DNA from: Desulfotomaculum sp.
Lineage (GTDB): Bacteria > Bacillota > Desulfotomaculia > Desulfotomaculales > Nap2-2B
DNA length: 10,013 nt
Assembly: GCA_003457075.1 (NCBI GenBank)
Contig: DMIY01000216.1
Coordinates: 1 to 10,013 of the forward strand
Direction: 5' to 3'
Positions 1 through 6,287 of this stretch are shown piece by piece. Below the pieces are notes generated by a model. The model saw nothing but the letters and a program-made list of their open reading frames with translations, was not told the DNA's origin and searched no databases. How positions within the stretch are numbered: position 1 is the stretch's first letter; each line of letters starts with the position of its first letter. Made by a program: the position numbers and the translations under genes.

Positions 1-317
1 TCTACCTGCCGCGGTCCCTCATTAACCAGAATACTTACTGCTTCACGATCACATAAGCCCGCTCCGGCAGCCAGGGTATCCTGAAGGTGCAATTCCGGGG
101 AATCGGCAGCCCCAAGGGCTGCGGCAATGCCTCCCTGTGCTTTGTCGGTATTGCTGTCCAGTACAGTGTGCTTGGTAAGTACAACTACCTTCCCCCCTGC
201 CTTGCTGGCTGTGTATGCAGTATACAACCCGGCTATACCGCTTCCTACCACCACATACTCCCATTCTTCTTGCGGTAAATGCCGGGTGTCAAAATTCGTA
301 AGATACTGCTGGTACAC
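1..317 (-). CDS. nadB: L-aspartate oxidase NadB, N-terminal part (runs off the left edge)
   Basis: FAD enzyme that oxidises L-aspartate to iminoaspartate, the substrate NadA condenses with dihydroxyacetone phosphate to make quinolinate for NAD. About 105 codons are visible. The start is GTG (MYQQYLTNF...), placed by a GAGGAGG ribosome binding site 8 nt upstream that overlaps the nadA stop. The Rossmann FAD-binding motif VVVGSGIAGLYTAY sits at residues 22-35 and the family motif SNTDKAQGGIAA at 55-66, followed by HLQDTLAAGAGLCD, also typical of NadB and of succinate dehydrogenase-like flavoproteins. The frame is intact to the edge. It starts 13 nt after nadA, so the two are almost certainly co-transcribed and translationally linked. 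The substrate-binding C-terminal domains lie outside the window. Confidence 0.95.
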   Translation of the reverse strand, partial: MYQQYLTNFDTRHLPQEEWEYVVVGSGIAGLYTAYTASKAGGKVVVLTKHTVLDSNTDKAQGGIAAALGAADSPELHLQDTLAAGAGLCDREAVSILVNEGPRQV

Positions 318-330
318 CGGATGGGCCTCC

Positions 331-1278
331 TCAAGTAATGGCCAACATTCGCTCTAAAGACCTCAGTGCCCGCTTTCTAATTTCTGGAGGCACTGTTATC
401 TTCGGCTCCAATTTAACCAAAGAATTACGTACTTTTTCCAAATTAGTAGCTTTCATATTGGGACAAACCATTTTTTTCGAAGCCGGAAAGAATTCCTTTC
501 CCGGACACTGCTTATAACATTGATGCAAGATGCCCGTTTCAGTACCGATTATAAATCCTCTTGCCGGACTCTCACGTATGAAACGAAGCATTCCAGAAGT
601 GCTGGCTACTTTATCAGCCAACTCCACCACCTCGGGCCGGCATTCGGGATGCACCACAACCAGGGCATCGGGGTGTTCTTCTTTGGCCGCCAAAACGTCC
701 TGACGGGTCAGCTTGTGATGAGTATTACAATAGCCATCCCAGACATTAATCTTGCGCCCTGTCTGCCGGGCTATGTAATCACCAAGGTTTTTGTCGGGAA
801 TAAAGAGGATAACTTCATCAGGCGGCAAAGAATTAATAACCTTTACTGCATTGGCGCTGGTACAGGCTATATCACTTTGCGCCTTCACTTCGGCCGAGGT
901 ATTAACGTAGCAAATCACAGTAGCCCGTGGAAAATTCTTCTTCCATCGCTCCAGATCTATCGCGGTAATCATGTCAGCCATCGGACAGCCTGCATTCTCC
1001 TCAGGCAATAACACAATCTTGCCGGGAGATAAAACAGAGGCGCTTTCAGCCATAAAATGCACACCACAAAAAACAATTACTGCCGCCTCCGTCTTTGCAG
1101 CCTGCCGGGAAAGCTCCAGAGAATCCCCAATAAAATCTGCCACCTCCTGGATCTCCGGACGCTGGTAGTAATGACTTAAGATAACAGCCCGGCGCTCTTT
1201 CTTTAGCTCTTTAATTTCCTTCGAGAGTTGATTAATTTTGTCCTGTGTCAATGTGTAGTCACCTTTATCCATGTGCAT
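331..1278 (-). CDS. nadA: Quinolinate synthase NadA
   Basis: [4Fe-4S] enzyme that condenses iminoaspartate with dihydroxyacetone phosphate to quinolinate in de novo NAD synthesis. The 315 residues match the short (about 300-aa) NadA class. The three pseudo-symmetric domains show SHYYQRPEIQEVADFIGDS (35-53), AGCPMADM (96-103), YVNTSAEVKA (124-133), WDGYCNTHH (180-188), HPEC (210-213) and CPNMKATNLEKV (272-283). The cluster ligands are likely C98, C184 and C272; H36, Y38, S53, Y124, N126, H210 and E212 fit the substrate site. The first ATG (1278) has a weak GGTAAG ribosome binding site; a second ATG two codons in (1272) is an alternative. It lies 53 bp after panD and 13 bp before nadB. A possible internal promoter abuts its start codon. 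Confidence 0.96.
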   Translation of the reverse strand: MHMDKGDYTLTQDKINQLSKEIKELKKERRAVILSHYYQRPEIQEVADFIGDSLELSRQAAKTEAAVIVFCGVHFMAESASVLSPGKIVLLPEENAGCPMADMITAIDLERWKKNFPRATVICYVNTSAEVKAQSDIACTSANAVKVINSLPPDEVILFIPDKNLGDYIARQTGRKINVWDGYCNTHHKLTRQDVLAAKEEHPDALVVVHPECRPEVVELADKVASTSGMLRFIRESPARGFIIGTETGILHQCYKQCPGKEFFPASKKMVCPNMKATNLEKVRNSLVKLEPKITVPPEIRKRALRSLERMLAIT

Positions 1279-1308
1279 ATTTTACTTACCAGAGCATAAA
1301 CTTGTCAA
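1279..1308 (-). promoter_or_regulatory. Possible sigma-A promoter abutting the nadA start
   Basis: On the minus strand an exact TTGACA (1303-1308) is followed after 18 bp by TAAAAT (1279-1284), which touches the nadA ATG. If used, transcription would begin at or inside the first nadA codons and give a leaderless or second-ATG product. The match may be fortuitous, because nadA can also be read from the upstream pan genes. Confidence 0.3.
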
Positions 1309-1331
1309 TGCCCGATAGCCCTTACTACTTA

Positions 1332-1715
1332 TTAACCCAATTCAGCGGCTACTTCATCCCGGCGAATCTCTGCAACCTTATTGTTATTATCTACCATGAC
1401 TATCGTGGACCGGAAAGCAAGAGCTTCTTCCGGCGTCATCATGGCATAAGAGATAATTATCACGGTATCTCCCGGTTGAACCAGACGGGCAGCCGCCCCA
1501 TTCAAGCAGATTATCCCTGAACCGCGCTCGCCACAAATAACGTAGGTTTCAAATCGCGCCCCATTGTTATTATTTACGATCTGTACTTTTTCATGGGGCA
1601 ATATGTTGGCAGCCTCCAGTAAATCCTGATCAATCGTAATGCTACCCATATAATTAAGATTGGCTTCGGTTACCGTAGCCCGATGGATTTTGGATTTAAA
1701 CATGGTTAAAAACAT
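1332..1715 (-). CDS. panD: Aspartate 1-decarboxylase precursor PanD
   Basis: Pyruvoyl enzyme that decarboxylates L-aspartate to beta-alanine, the second substrate of PanC. The 127-residue product has the length I recall for the Bacillus protein. It starts [19 protein letters not shown] and contains the self-cleavage site Y22-M-G24|S25-ITID, where Ser25 becomes the pyruvoyl group. Other family motifs are [35 protein letters not shown] and VIIISYAMM. The ATG at 1715 is chosen because AGGGGGTG lies 6 nt upstream; the ATG four codons later (1703) is too far from it. The first 20 bases overlap the end of panC in another frame, so panD translation is probably coupled to panC, and its ribosome binding site lies inside panC. 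Confidence 0.96.
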   Translation of the reverse strand: MFLTMFKSKIHRATVTEANLNYMGSITIDQDLLEAANILPHEKVQIVNNNNGARFETYVICGERGSGIICLNGAAARLVQPGDTVIIISYAMMTPEEALAFRSTIVMVDNNNKVAEIRRDEVAAELG

Positions 1716-2571
1716 ATTCCACACCCCCTGCACACAGTACTGTGTTATCAATCAACCGTGTTTTGCCAAAACGTGCCGCTACCGCCAGCAGTGCCGGACA
1801 TTCCAGACTGGTTACCGGCTTTAAGTCAGGAAGGGAACGGATTTCTACGTAGTCAATGTCAGCAAGTGGTTCCTCAGCAATTATTTTTCGAGCCATTTCC
1901 TGCAGTCTTGATGCATCCCGCTCCCCATCTACCACCTCCTGTTCGACTATCTCCATGCTGCGTCTTAAACACCGCGCCGCCTGTCTTTCATGGGGCTCAA
2001 GGTAAACATTACGGGAACTCATGGCCACCCCGTCTTCCTCCCGGACTGTAGGCACAACAACAATTTCTAAGGGCATATTCAGATCTTTTACCATCCGCTT
2101 GATCACCAACACCTGCTGGGCATCTTTTTGTCCGAAAAAAGCCTTATCCGGGAAAACAATATTGAATAGTTTGGCAACTACCGTAGCCACCCCCTGAAAA
2201 TGGCCGGGGCGGGAGCGACCACACAAACATTGAGTCAATTCCCCTAACTCCACCCTGGTAGAAAAACCGGATGGATACATTTCCTCTGCTGATGGAAAAA
2301 ACACAACATCCACCCCCACTTTTTCTGCCAGGTGGACGTCCCGTTCAAAGTCACGGGGATACCGGTCAAGATCCTCCCGGGGACCAAACTGAAGGGGATT
2401 CACAAAGATACTGACCACAACCAGGTCACAGACTTTTTTAGCCTCATGCATCAGGACCAGGTGCCCTTCGTGAAAGGAGCCCATAGTAGGCACGAAACCT
2501 ACCGTTTGCCGGCGATCGCGAGATTTTTGAACAACACTCCTGATTTCGCTGATTGTTCGACAGACTAACAT
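1696..2571 (-). CDS. panC: Pantothenate synthetase (pantoate--beta-alanine ligase) PanC
   Basis: Joins pantoate and beta-alanine using ATP, through a pantoyl-adenylate, to give pantothenate. The 291-residue protein has the nucleotidyltransferase HIGH-type motif [10 protein letters not shown] (28-37), [18 protein letters not shown] (56-73), [17 protein letters not shown] (121-137), FFGQKDAQQ (145-153) and the KMSKS-like VAMSSRN (182-188). The start is the ATG at 2571, preceded by AAGAAGGGG at about 6 nt; an in-frame ATG 51 bases upstream lies in non-conserved sequence without a good ribosome binding site. It overlaps panD by 20 bases and follows panB after a 131-bp gap that carries a repeat-like sequence. 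Confidence 0.97.
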   Translation of the reverse strand: MLVCRTISEIRSVVQKSRDRRQTVGFVPTMGSFHEGHLVLMHEAKKVCDLVVVSIFVNPLQFGPREDLDRYPRDFERDVHLAEKVGVDVVFFPSAEEMYPSGFSTRVELGELTQCLCGRSRPGHFQGVATVVAKLFNIVFPDKAFFGQKDAQQVLVIKRMVKDLNMPLEIVVVPTVREEDGVAMSSRNVYLEPHERQAARCLRRSMEIVEQEVVDGERDASRLQEMARKIIAEEPLADIDYVEIRSLPDLKPVTSLECPALLAVAARFGKTRLIDNTVLCAGGVEYVFNHV

Positions 2572-2606
2572 CCGTTTCCCCTTCTTACGGAAAATAGAAC
2601 TAAATT

Positions 2607-2640
2607 TAACCACAGAGGGCACTTAAGAACACAGAGTTAT
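2607..2640. repeat. Possible decayed dispersed repeat (CACAGAG-type)
   Basis: In the panB-panC gap two copies of CACAGAG lie 19 bp apart (2611-2617 and 2630-2636) in the context AACCACAGAGGGCAC...AACACAGAG. From memory, short intergenic sequences built of repeated CCACAGAGG/ACACAGAG units are scattered through many bacterial genomes; this would be a degenerate copy. Only one locus is visible, so repetitiveness cannot be shown here. Confidence 0.35.
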
Positions 2641-2702
2641 AGCACTAAATACACCAGAAATATTCAGTAATCAGTAGATTCAAAATACCTGGAACAAAGG
2701 GC

Positions 2703-3563
2703 CTAAGGAGCTTTTGCAGTAATCTCCCGGCGCAGTCTGGTCAATATCTCCTCAGGCATGGCAAAACAGTGTTCAGTTGCAGGGAAAGAACCCGTTTGCA
2801 CTTCTTCACGGTAGGCTTGCAGGGCTTTTGTTATATCCTGGTGCAAATTTGCATAACGCTTAACAAACTTTGGTCCGGCGCCATCATACAGGCCCAAAAG
2901 ATCGTGGGTTACCAGGATCTGTCCGCTGCAGTTAGGGCCGGCGCCGATACCAATAGTCGGTACTTCCAGCGCCCGGGTTATCAATTCAGCCAGGGCAGCA
3001 GGCACACATTCCAAAACAATAGAAAATACTCCTGCCTCCTCAAGTGCCCTGGCATCATCCAACAGCTTCCTGGCTGCCGCTTCGTCTTTCCCCTGCACTT
3101 TGTAGCCTCCCATCTGGTGAACGGCCTGCGGAGTTAAACCTAAATGGCCCATCACCGGAATACCTGCAGTCACCATCGCCCGGATAACAGGAGCTACCTC
3201 CTGCCCGCCCTCCAGCTTAACCGCCTGGGCGCCGCCTTCCTGGATAATACGTCCTGCATTCTTCAAACTTTCCTCCAGGGATAGGTGATAAGAAAGAAAA
3301 GGCATATCACCTACCACCATGGCTCTCGTCACGCCGCGGGTAACTGCTTTAATGTGATGCACCATGTCGTCCATCGTCACCGGAATGGTGGACGTATAGC
3401 CCAGCACCACGTTCCCCAGGGAGTCACCTACCAGAATAGCGTCAATACCGGCAGCATCAACCAGCTTGGCCATGGGGTAATCATAGGCTGTCAACATAGT
3501 AATCAGGCGGCCTGCAGATCTGGCTCCCCGGAAAAAAGCAGTGGTTAAGCGCTCTTCGGCCAT
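2703..3563 (-). CDS. panB: 3-methyl-2-oxobutanoate hydroxymethyltransferase PanB
   Basis: Transfers a hydroxymethyl group from methylene-tetrahydrofolate to 2-oxoisovalerate to make ketopantoate, the first committed step to pantothenate and CoA. The 286 residues fold as a TIM barrel, with MLTAYDYPMAKL (23-34), VGDSLGNVVLGY (45-56), VVGDMPFLSY (83-92), VKLEGG (115-120), MGHLGLTPQ (138-146), ECVP (185-188) and IGIGAGPNCSGQILVTHDLLG (204-224). The Mg2+ ligands are likely D47, D86 and E118, and E185 is the catalytic acid/base. The ATG at 3563 has GGGAGGG 6 nt upstream. It sits between the DUF2520 gene (206-bp structured gap) and panC. Its one-carbon donor comes from folate, which links it to the nearby folK. 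Confidence 0.97.
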   Translation of the reverse strand: MAEERLTTAFFRGARSAGRLITMLTAYDYPMAKLVDAAGIDAILVGDSLGNVVLGYTSTIPVTMDDMVHHIKAVTRGVTRAMVVGDMPFLSYHLSLEESLKNAGRIIQEGGAQAVKLEGGQEVAPVIRAMVTAGIPVMGHLGLTPQAVHQMGGYKVQGKDEAAARKLLDDARALEEAGVFSIVLECVPAALAELITRALEVPTIGIGAGPNCSGQILVTHDLLGLYDGAGPKFVKRYANLHQDITKALQAYREEVQTGSFPATEHCFAMPEEILTRLRREITAKAP

Positions 3564-3593
3564 TTAAGTCCCTCCCTTAGAAAATAGATTTTT

Positions 3594-3719
3594 GCTTGCC
3601 GTTAGTTTTCCAGCGTACTGACACCAGCGCGATTCGCGCTGCCGATTCGCTAACCTCACCTGCGCCGTGTCTCGTTACCGGCCTTTCGCATATGTAGCTC
3701 CTTGCAAACAACGGCAAGC
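3594..3719. repeat. Structured segment bounded by a perfect 10-bp inverted repeat
   Basis: GCTTGCCGTT (3594-3603) and its exact complement AACGGCAAGC (3710-3719) bound 126 bp between the DUF2520 gene and panB. Inside are a second pair (GTTAG 3601-3605 with CTAAC 3651-3655) enclosing a hairpin with 8-bp complementary arms, CAGCGCGA/TCGCGCTG (3625-3641). Read on the minus strand, a local CTTGC/GCAAG hairpin (loop 8 nt) competes with the long pairing and covers part of an AAGGAG followed 6 nt later by ATG. That opens an 11-codon frame (3656-3691, MRKAGNETRRR). It could be a MITE-like element, a remnant, or a structured leader of panB. No target duplication or T-run terminator was found. Confidence 0.5.
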
Positions 3720-3769
3720 GTGTTATTTTTATTCCTTATGGAGGAAACGAACGTTCCCATGGGTAACTC

Positions 3770-4639
3770 CTAAGCAAAAACTTTTTTTAACTGTAAAGCC
3801 TGCTCCTGATCTATGCTGCCTTTTTCCAAAGCCACCGAAACCGTATACAAACCCAATGCACGGTAAAGATTAATTTCTTCCTTACCCACCCGTTCAAGTG
3901 CCGGAAGATGGTCCAAAATGGTAGTCCCGTCACCCCTGGATACCGGCCCGGTCAGAGCTTGAACAGGGCCTATCCGCCGGACATTGTTTATTGTACCCTG
4001 AACCAGTGGGAATAACGCCTCAAATGCTTCTTCGCGGGACAGACCAAAACAACGGTAAAGCCCGGTTGCATAATGCATCAGGGATACCAGATAATTAGAC
4101 GCAACACATGCTGCTGCATGGTATAAGGGCTTGTCCTCCGCCCGGATAGTAAAAGCTTTACCGTCCAGATCAGCAACGATCTGCCTGGCTACGGCCATCG
4201 CTGTCTCATCTCCTTCCAGGGCAAAATATGAACCGGGCAGGTTTTCTATAGCGCCCTGGAGATCAACAAAAGACTGTAAGGGATGAATGGAAACTACCAT
4301 CGCCCCAGTTCCCTGCACGCCACGCAACTCAGAAGCAGCGTGGGCGCCACTGGTATGAGCCACTATCTGACCGGACCGGAAACCCTGCCGGCTGGCAATC
4401 GCCTCTGCAACCCTGGCAATTTCTCTATCCGGGGTAGTAATAAAAACAAGCTCCCCCAGTCCTGTTACTTCCTCCGGCCTGCCGGTTGCGGGACAGTTTA
4501 CTTCTTCCGCCACCCGGCGGGCTGAAGATATACTGCGGCTGGCTACACCCGCGATGGGATAGCCTTTTTTGTGCAGCAAGATAGTCAGGGCGCCACCTAC
4601 CTTACCTGCTCCCACGATTACAACAGCCGGCTTTTTCAC
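3770..4639 (-). CDS. Rossmann-like/DUF2520 oxidoreductase, candidate ketopantoate reductase (PanG-like)
   Basis: The predicted 289-residue protein has an NAD(P)-binding Rossmann domain at its N-terminus (VVIVGAGKVGGAL, 6-18; GxGxxG at 10-15), ELVFITTPD (63-71), AHTSGAH (94-100), SIHPLQSF (117-124), then the all-helical DUF2520 domain with YHAAACVASNYLVSLMHYA (173-191) and LTGPVSRGD (229-237). The layout resembles 6-phosphogluconate dehydrogenase-like and ketopantoate reductase folds. It is the first gene of the run into panB, panC and panD, and no PanE is in the window. I therefore infer that it reduces ketopantoate to pantoate, the one step otherwise unaccounted for; from memory, a PanG enzyme of this kind is known in Francisella. 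The GTG at 4639 is chosen because AAGGTGGTGAGG lies just upstream and the fold begins there. The frame stays open for 56 more codons, to an ATG at 4807. Confidence 0.85.
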   Translation of the reverse strand: MKKPAVVIVGAGKVGGALTILLHKKGYPIAGVASRSISSARRVAEEVNCPATGRPEEVTGLGELVFITTPDREIARVAEAIASRQGFRSGQIVAHTSGAHAASELRGVQGTGAMVVSIHPLQSFVDLQGAIENLPGSYFALEGDETAMAVARQIVADLDGKAFTIRAEDKPLYHAAACVASNYLVSLMHYATGLYRCFGLSREEAFEALFPLVQGTINNVRRIGPVQALTGPVSRGDGTTILDHLPALERVGKEEINLYRALGLYTVSVALEKGSIDQEQALQLKKVFA

Positions 4640-4807
4640 AAGGCCCTCACCACCTTGGAAATATTCCCGTAAAAACCTTGCCAAAAATAAGAAAACCTTC
4701 CGGACAGACCGTTCCGAAAGGCTAACTACCCTTACCCCCCGTCTCGGTCCATCCCGGATCCAAGCGGTTACCTGATAAATATCATTTGTCACGGTAAAAT
4801 TATTCAT
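4640..4807 (-). other. In-frame 56-codon extension or leader upstream of the DUF2520 protein
   Basis: The DUF2520 frame remains open back to an ATG at 4807. The extra 56 residues (MNNFTVTNDIYQVTAWIRDG..., then a basic, hydrophobic helix-like stretch FLFLARFLREYF) are not part of the Rossmann fold. The ATG lies about 35-40 nt after the predicted transcription start, which favours it, but it has no clear ribosome binding site. The GTG at 4639 has a good one. Either the protein has an N-terminal extension, or these 168 bases are a leader that is open by chance. Confidence 0.4.
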
Positions 4808-4816
4808 GCATAAGGT

Positions 4817-4839
4817 ATGGTTTCTTAATCAAATACCAT
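4817..4839 (-). promoter_or_regulatory. Small hairpin at the 5' end of the pan operon transcript
   Basis: On the minus strand ATGGT (4835-4839) pairs with ACCAT (4817-4821), and the stem can be extended by TTT/GAA beyond a single bulged A. It begins a few nucleotides after the predicted transcription start. A known class of small RNA hairpins with bulged adenines (the pan motif) occurs upstream of panB operons. Whether this is one could not be tested from the sequence alone. Confidence 0.3.
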
Positions 4840-4850
4840 TCTTCGCAAAC

Positions 4851-4879
4851 ATTCTAGCACAAAGCAAGATTTATGGCAA
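4851..4879 (-). promoter_or_regulatory. Sigma-A promoter of the DUF2520-panBCD-nadAB run
   Basis: On the minus strand TTGCCA (4874-4879) and TAGAAT (4851-4856) are separated by 17 bp, each one base from consensus, and TGC directly before the -10 gives an extended -10. The start of transcription would fall near 4844. It sits just downstream of folK and faces the pantothenate genes, so it separates them from folK. Confidence 0.75.
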
Positions 4880-4964
4880 GAAAAAAGCTATAAAAATCTT
4901 CTACATAAATACAACGGCAATCTCCTAACTCAGCAACCCCCGAAAATCCTCAACAAGGCAGGCA

Positions 4965-5462
4965 TCATTCGTTTTCGGCCATTTTTTGAACCTCTTGGGT
5001 CTGGCTCAATTCTACACTCAGGTGAGCAGCTTTACCGTAACCGCAGATGTAAAGGTCCGGAACCAGTTCAGCCAGCGGGACCATTACAAAAGCCCGCCGG
5101 GACATACGCGGGTGGGGTACCACAAGACCGGGAGCATTAATCACGGCATCACCATAGAGCAACAAGTCCAGATCAATCGGCCTCGGACCCCAGCGGATAC
5201 CACGCACCCTGCCCATTCGCACCTCAATTGACAAAAACACGGTCAGTAATTCTGCCGGCGATAAGGTGGTTTCTATTTCAACCACCGTATTTACAAACCA
5301 GTCCTGCTCAGTATAGTCTAAAGGAGCGGTGCAGTAATAAGAAGCCCTTTTCTTTACATCTATACGCCCTTCTTTGCTCAACCAAGATATGGCAGTCTCA
5401 AGATTGGCCTTTTTATCACCTAAATTTGAGCCAAGTCCAATGAAGGCTCGCACAGGCTCCAT
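4965..5462 (-). CDS. folK: 2-amino-4-hydroxy-6-hydroxymethyldihydropteridine pyrophosphokinase FolK
   Basis: Transfers pyrophosphate from ATP to 6-hydroxymethyl-dihydropterin in folate synthesis. The 165-residue length is normal. Motifs are AFIGLGSNLGDKKANL (6-21), QDWFVNTVVEIET (53-65), RGIRWGPRPIDLDLLLYG (87-104, with Mg2+ ligands D97 and D99), and VPHPRMSRRAFVMVPLAE (115-132). No folP, folB or folE lies in the window, so folK is separated from its usual partners or the others lie elsewhere. The ATG at 5462 has almost no ribosome binding site of its own (AAGG touches it). A GTG three codons in (5453) would put AAGGATGGAG upstream and give the canonical MRAFIGLGSN start. A short open frame ends 2 nt before the ATG and may couple translation. 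Confidence 0.95.
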   Translation of the reverse strand: MEPVRAFIGLGSNLGDKKANLETAISWLSKEGRIDVKKRASYYCTAPLDYTEQDWFVNTVVEIETTLSPAELLTVFLSIEVRMGRVRGIRWGPRPIDLDLLLYGDAVINAPGLVVPHPRMSRRAFVMVPLAELVPDLYICGYGKAAHLSVELSQTQEVQKMAENE

Positions 5463-5464
5463 CC

Positions 5465-5518
5465 TTAAAAACCCACTCTCTTTTCAAACAAGTTTTTCAT
5501 TTTCCTCAAATACTCCAC
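5465..5518 (-). CDS. Possible short upstream ORF coupled to folK
   Basis: A 17-codon frame beginning GTG (5518), or 11 codons from the ATG at 5500, encodes MEYLRKMKNLFEKRVGF. Its TAA lies 2 nt before the folK ATG (TAAGGATG). The ribosome binding sites are modest (AGG 9 nt before the GTG; GAGG very close to the ATG). The arrangement is what termination-reinitiation coupling would need, and folK lacks a good site. The peptide resembles nothing I know, and the frame could be chance. Confidence 0.25.
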   Translation of the reverse strand: MEYLRKMKNLFEKRVGF

Positions 5519-5589
5519 GCTTTTAACCTGAATTAGTTATAGTGAAGATACAATACTGAAGAAATCCTTTCTTTTGCTCTTTGCAAATA

Positions 5590-5598
5590 AGTATACCA
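5590..5598 (-). promoter_or_regulatory. Possible extended -10 promoter for folK
   Basis: The minus strand reads TGGTATACT: an extended -10 (TGn plus TATACT) about 130 bp before folK. The corresponding -35 is poor. It is the best promoter-like sequence upstream of folK within this divergent gap. Confidence 0.35.
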
Positions 5599-5638
5599 CA
5601 AAGGCCGGAACAACGGAACTAACTCAATTCCATCTGTC

Positions 5639-5668
5639 TTGCCTTCAAACAAATGATCGTGTTAAAAT
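5639..5668 (+). promoter_or_regulatory. Promoter of the Uma2-family gene
   Basis: TTGCCT (5639-5644) and TAAAAT (5663-5668) with an 18-bp spacer lie about 30 bp before the start codon, followed by a strong GGGAGGTGG ribosome binding site (5684-5692). This is the only plus-strand gene and it has its own signals. Confidence 0.5.
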
Positions 5669-5699
5669 GTAAACAAAAAGACTGGGAGGTGGAAACTTG

Positions 5700-6287
5700 A
5701 TGAGCCTGGCGCTAACAGAAACCGGGATTCCTAAAAAAGAAGTATATACTTATGCGGACTATTCTTTGTTGCCGGAAGGAGCCCCTTACCAATTAATAGG
5801 AGGCAAACTTATAATGACGCCAGCGCCTGCTACCTTTCATCAGATCATACTTATTCGCTTAACAGAAAAACTACTGAATTTTAACGCCAAAGAAAAATCA
5901 GGACAAGTTTTAGTTTCACCTATAGATGTTTACTTCGAAGAAAAAGAAACTTACCAGCCCGATATTATCTTCATCGCCAAAGACCGCCTGCATATTATTG
6001 AACCAGCAAAAATACACGGGGCGCCTGATCTGGTGGTTGAGGTTTTATCTCCTTCTACCGCTTATTACGACTTAAAGAAAAAAGCCAGGACATATGCCAG
6101 ATGTGGAGTTAAAGAATATTGGATCGTAGATCCGGAAGAGAAAAGCATTGAGGTGTATAATGGTCGGGAGGGAAAACTTACCCTCAGCCAAAGGGTTGAA
6201 GAAGAAGGTAGGATCAAATCGCTTATTCTGGATGGGCTGGAAATAGAAGCAGGAGAAGTTTTTGCTCAATTACAAACGCAAAAGTAA
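5700..6287 (+). CDS. Uma2-family protein, PD-(D/E)XK nuclease fold
   Basis: This 195-residue protein belongs to the Uma2/DUF820 family, which has the restriction-endonuclease fold; the cellular role of the family is not established. Family features are LLPEGAPYQLIGGKLIMTPA (23-42), FHQIILIRLTEKL (47-59), PIDVYF (74-79), YQPDIIFI (85-92), APDLVVEVLSPST (108-120), K-rich DLKKKARTYARCGVKEYWIV (124-143) and DPEEKSIEVY. D88, D110 or E114, and a lysine near 126-128 can form the PD-(D/E)XK site, so the nuclease centre looks intact. GGGAGGTGG precedes both a TTG (5697) and the preferred ATG (5700). It stands alone, divergent from folK and convergent with tsaD; such genes are often multicopy and mobile-looking in Firmicutes and cyanobacteria. 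No toxin, antitoxin or transposase partner is visible. Confidence 0.85.
   Translation: MSLALTETGIPKKEVYTYADYSLLPEGAPYQLIGGKLIMTPAPATFHQIILIRLTEKLLNFNAKEKSGQVLVSPIDVYFEEKETYQPDIIFIAKDRLHIIEPAKIHGAPDLVVEVLSPSTAYYDLKKKARTYARCGVKEYWIVDPEEKSIEVYNGREGKLTLSQRVEEEGRIKSLILDGLEIEAGEVFAQLQTQK

Noticed and set aside
49..264. Minus-strand 71-codon open frame inside nadB
   Set aside because: Out of frame with nadB, whose own frame from the GTG at 317 is intact and clearly conserved.
3735..3769. Possible terminator after the DUF2520 gene (GGAA/TTCC and CCCATGGG on the minus strand)
   Set aside because: Stems are short and no T-run follows on either strand, so I do not call a terminator.
5700..6287. Uma2 gene as part of a defence island
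   Set aside because: It is a single gene flanked by housekeeping genes, with no methylase, toxin, transposase or other defence gene in the window.
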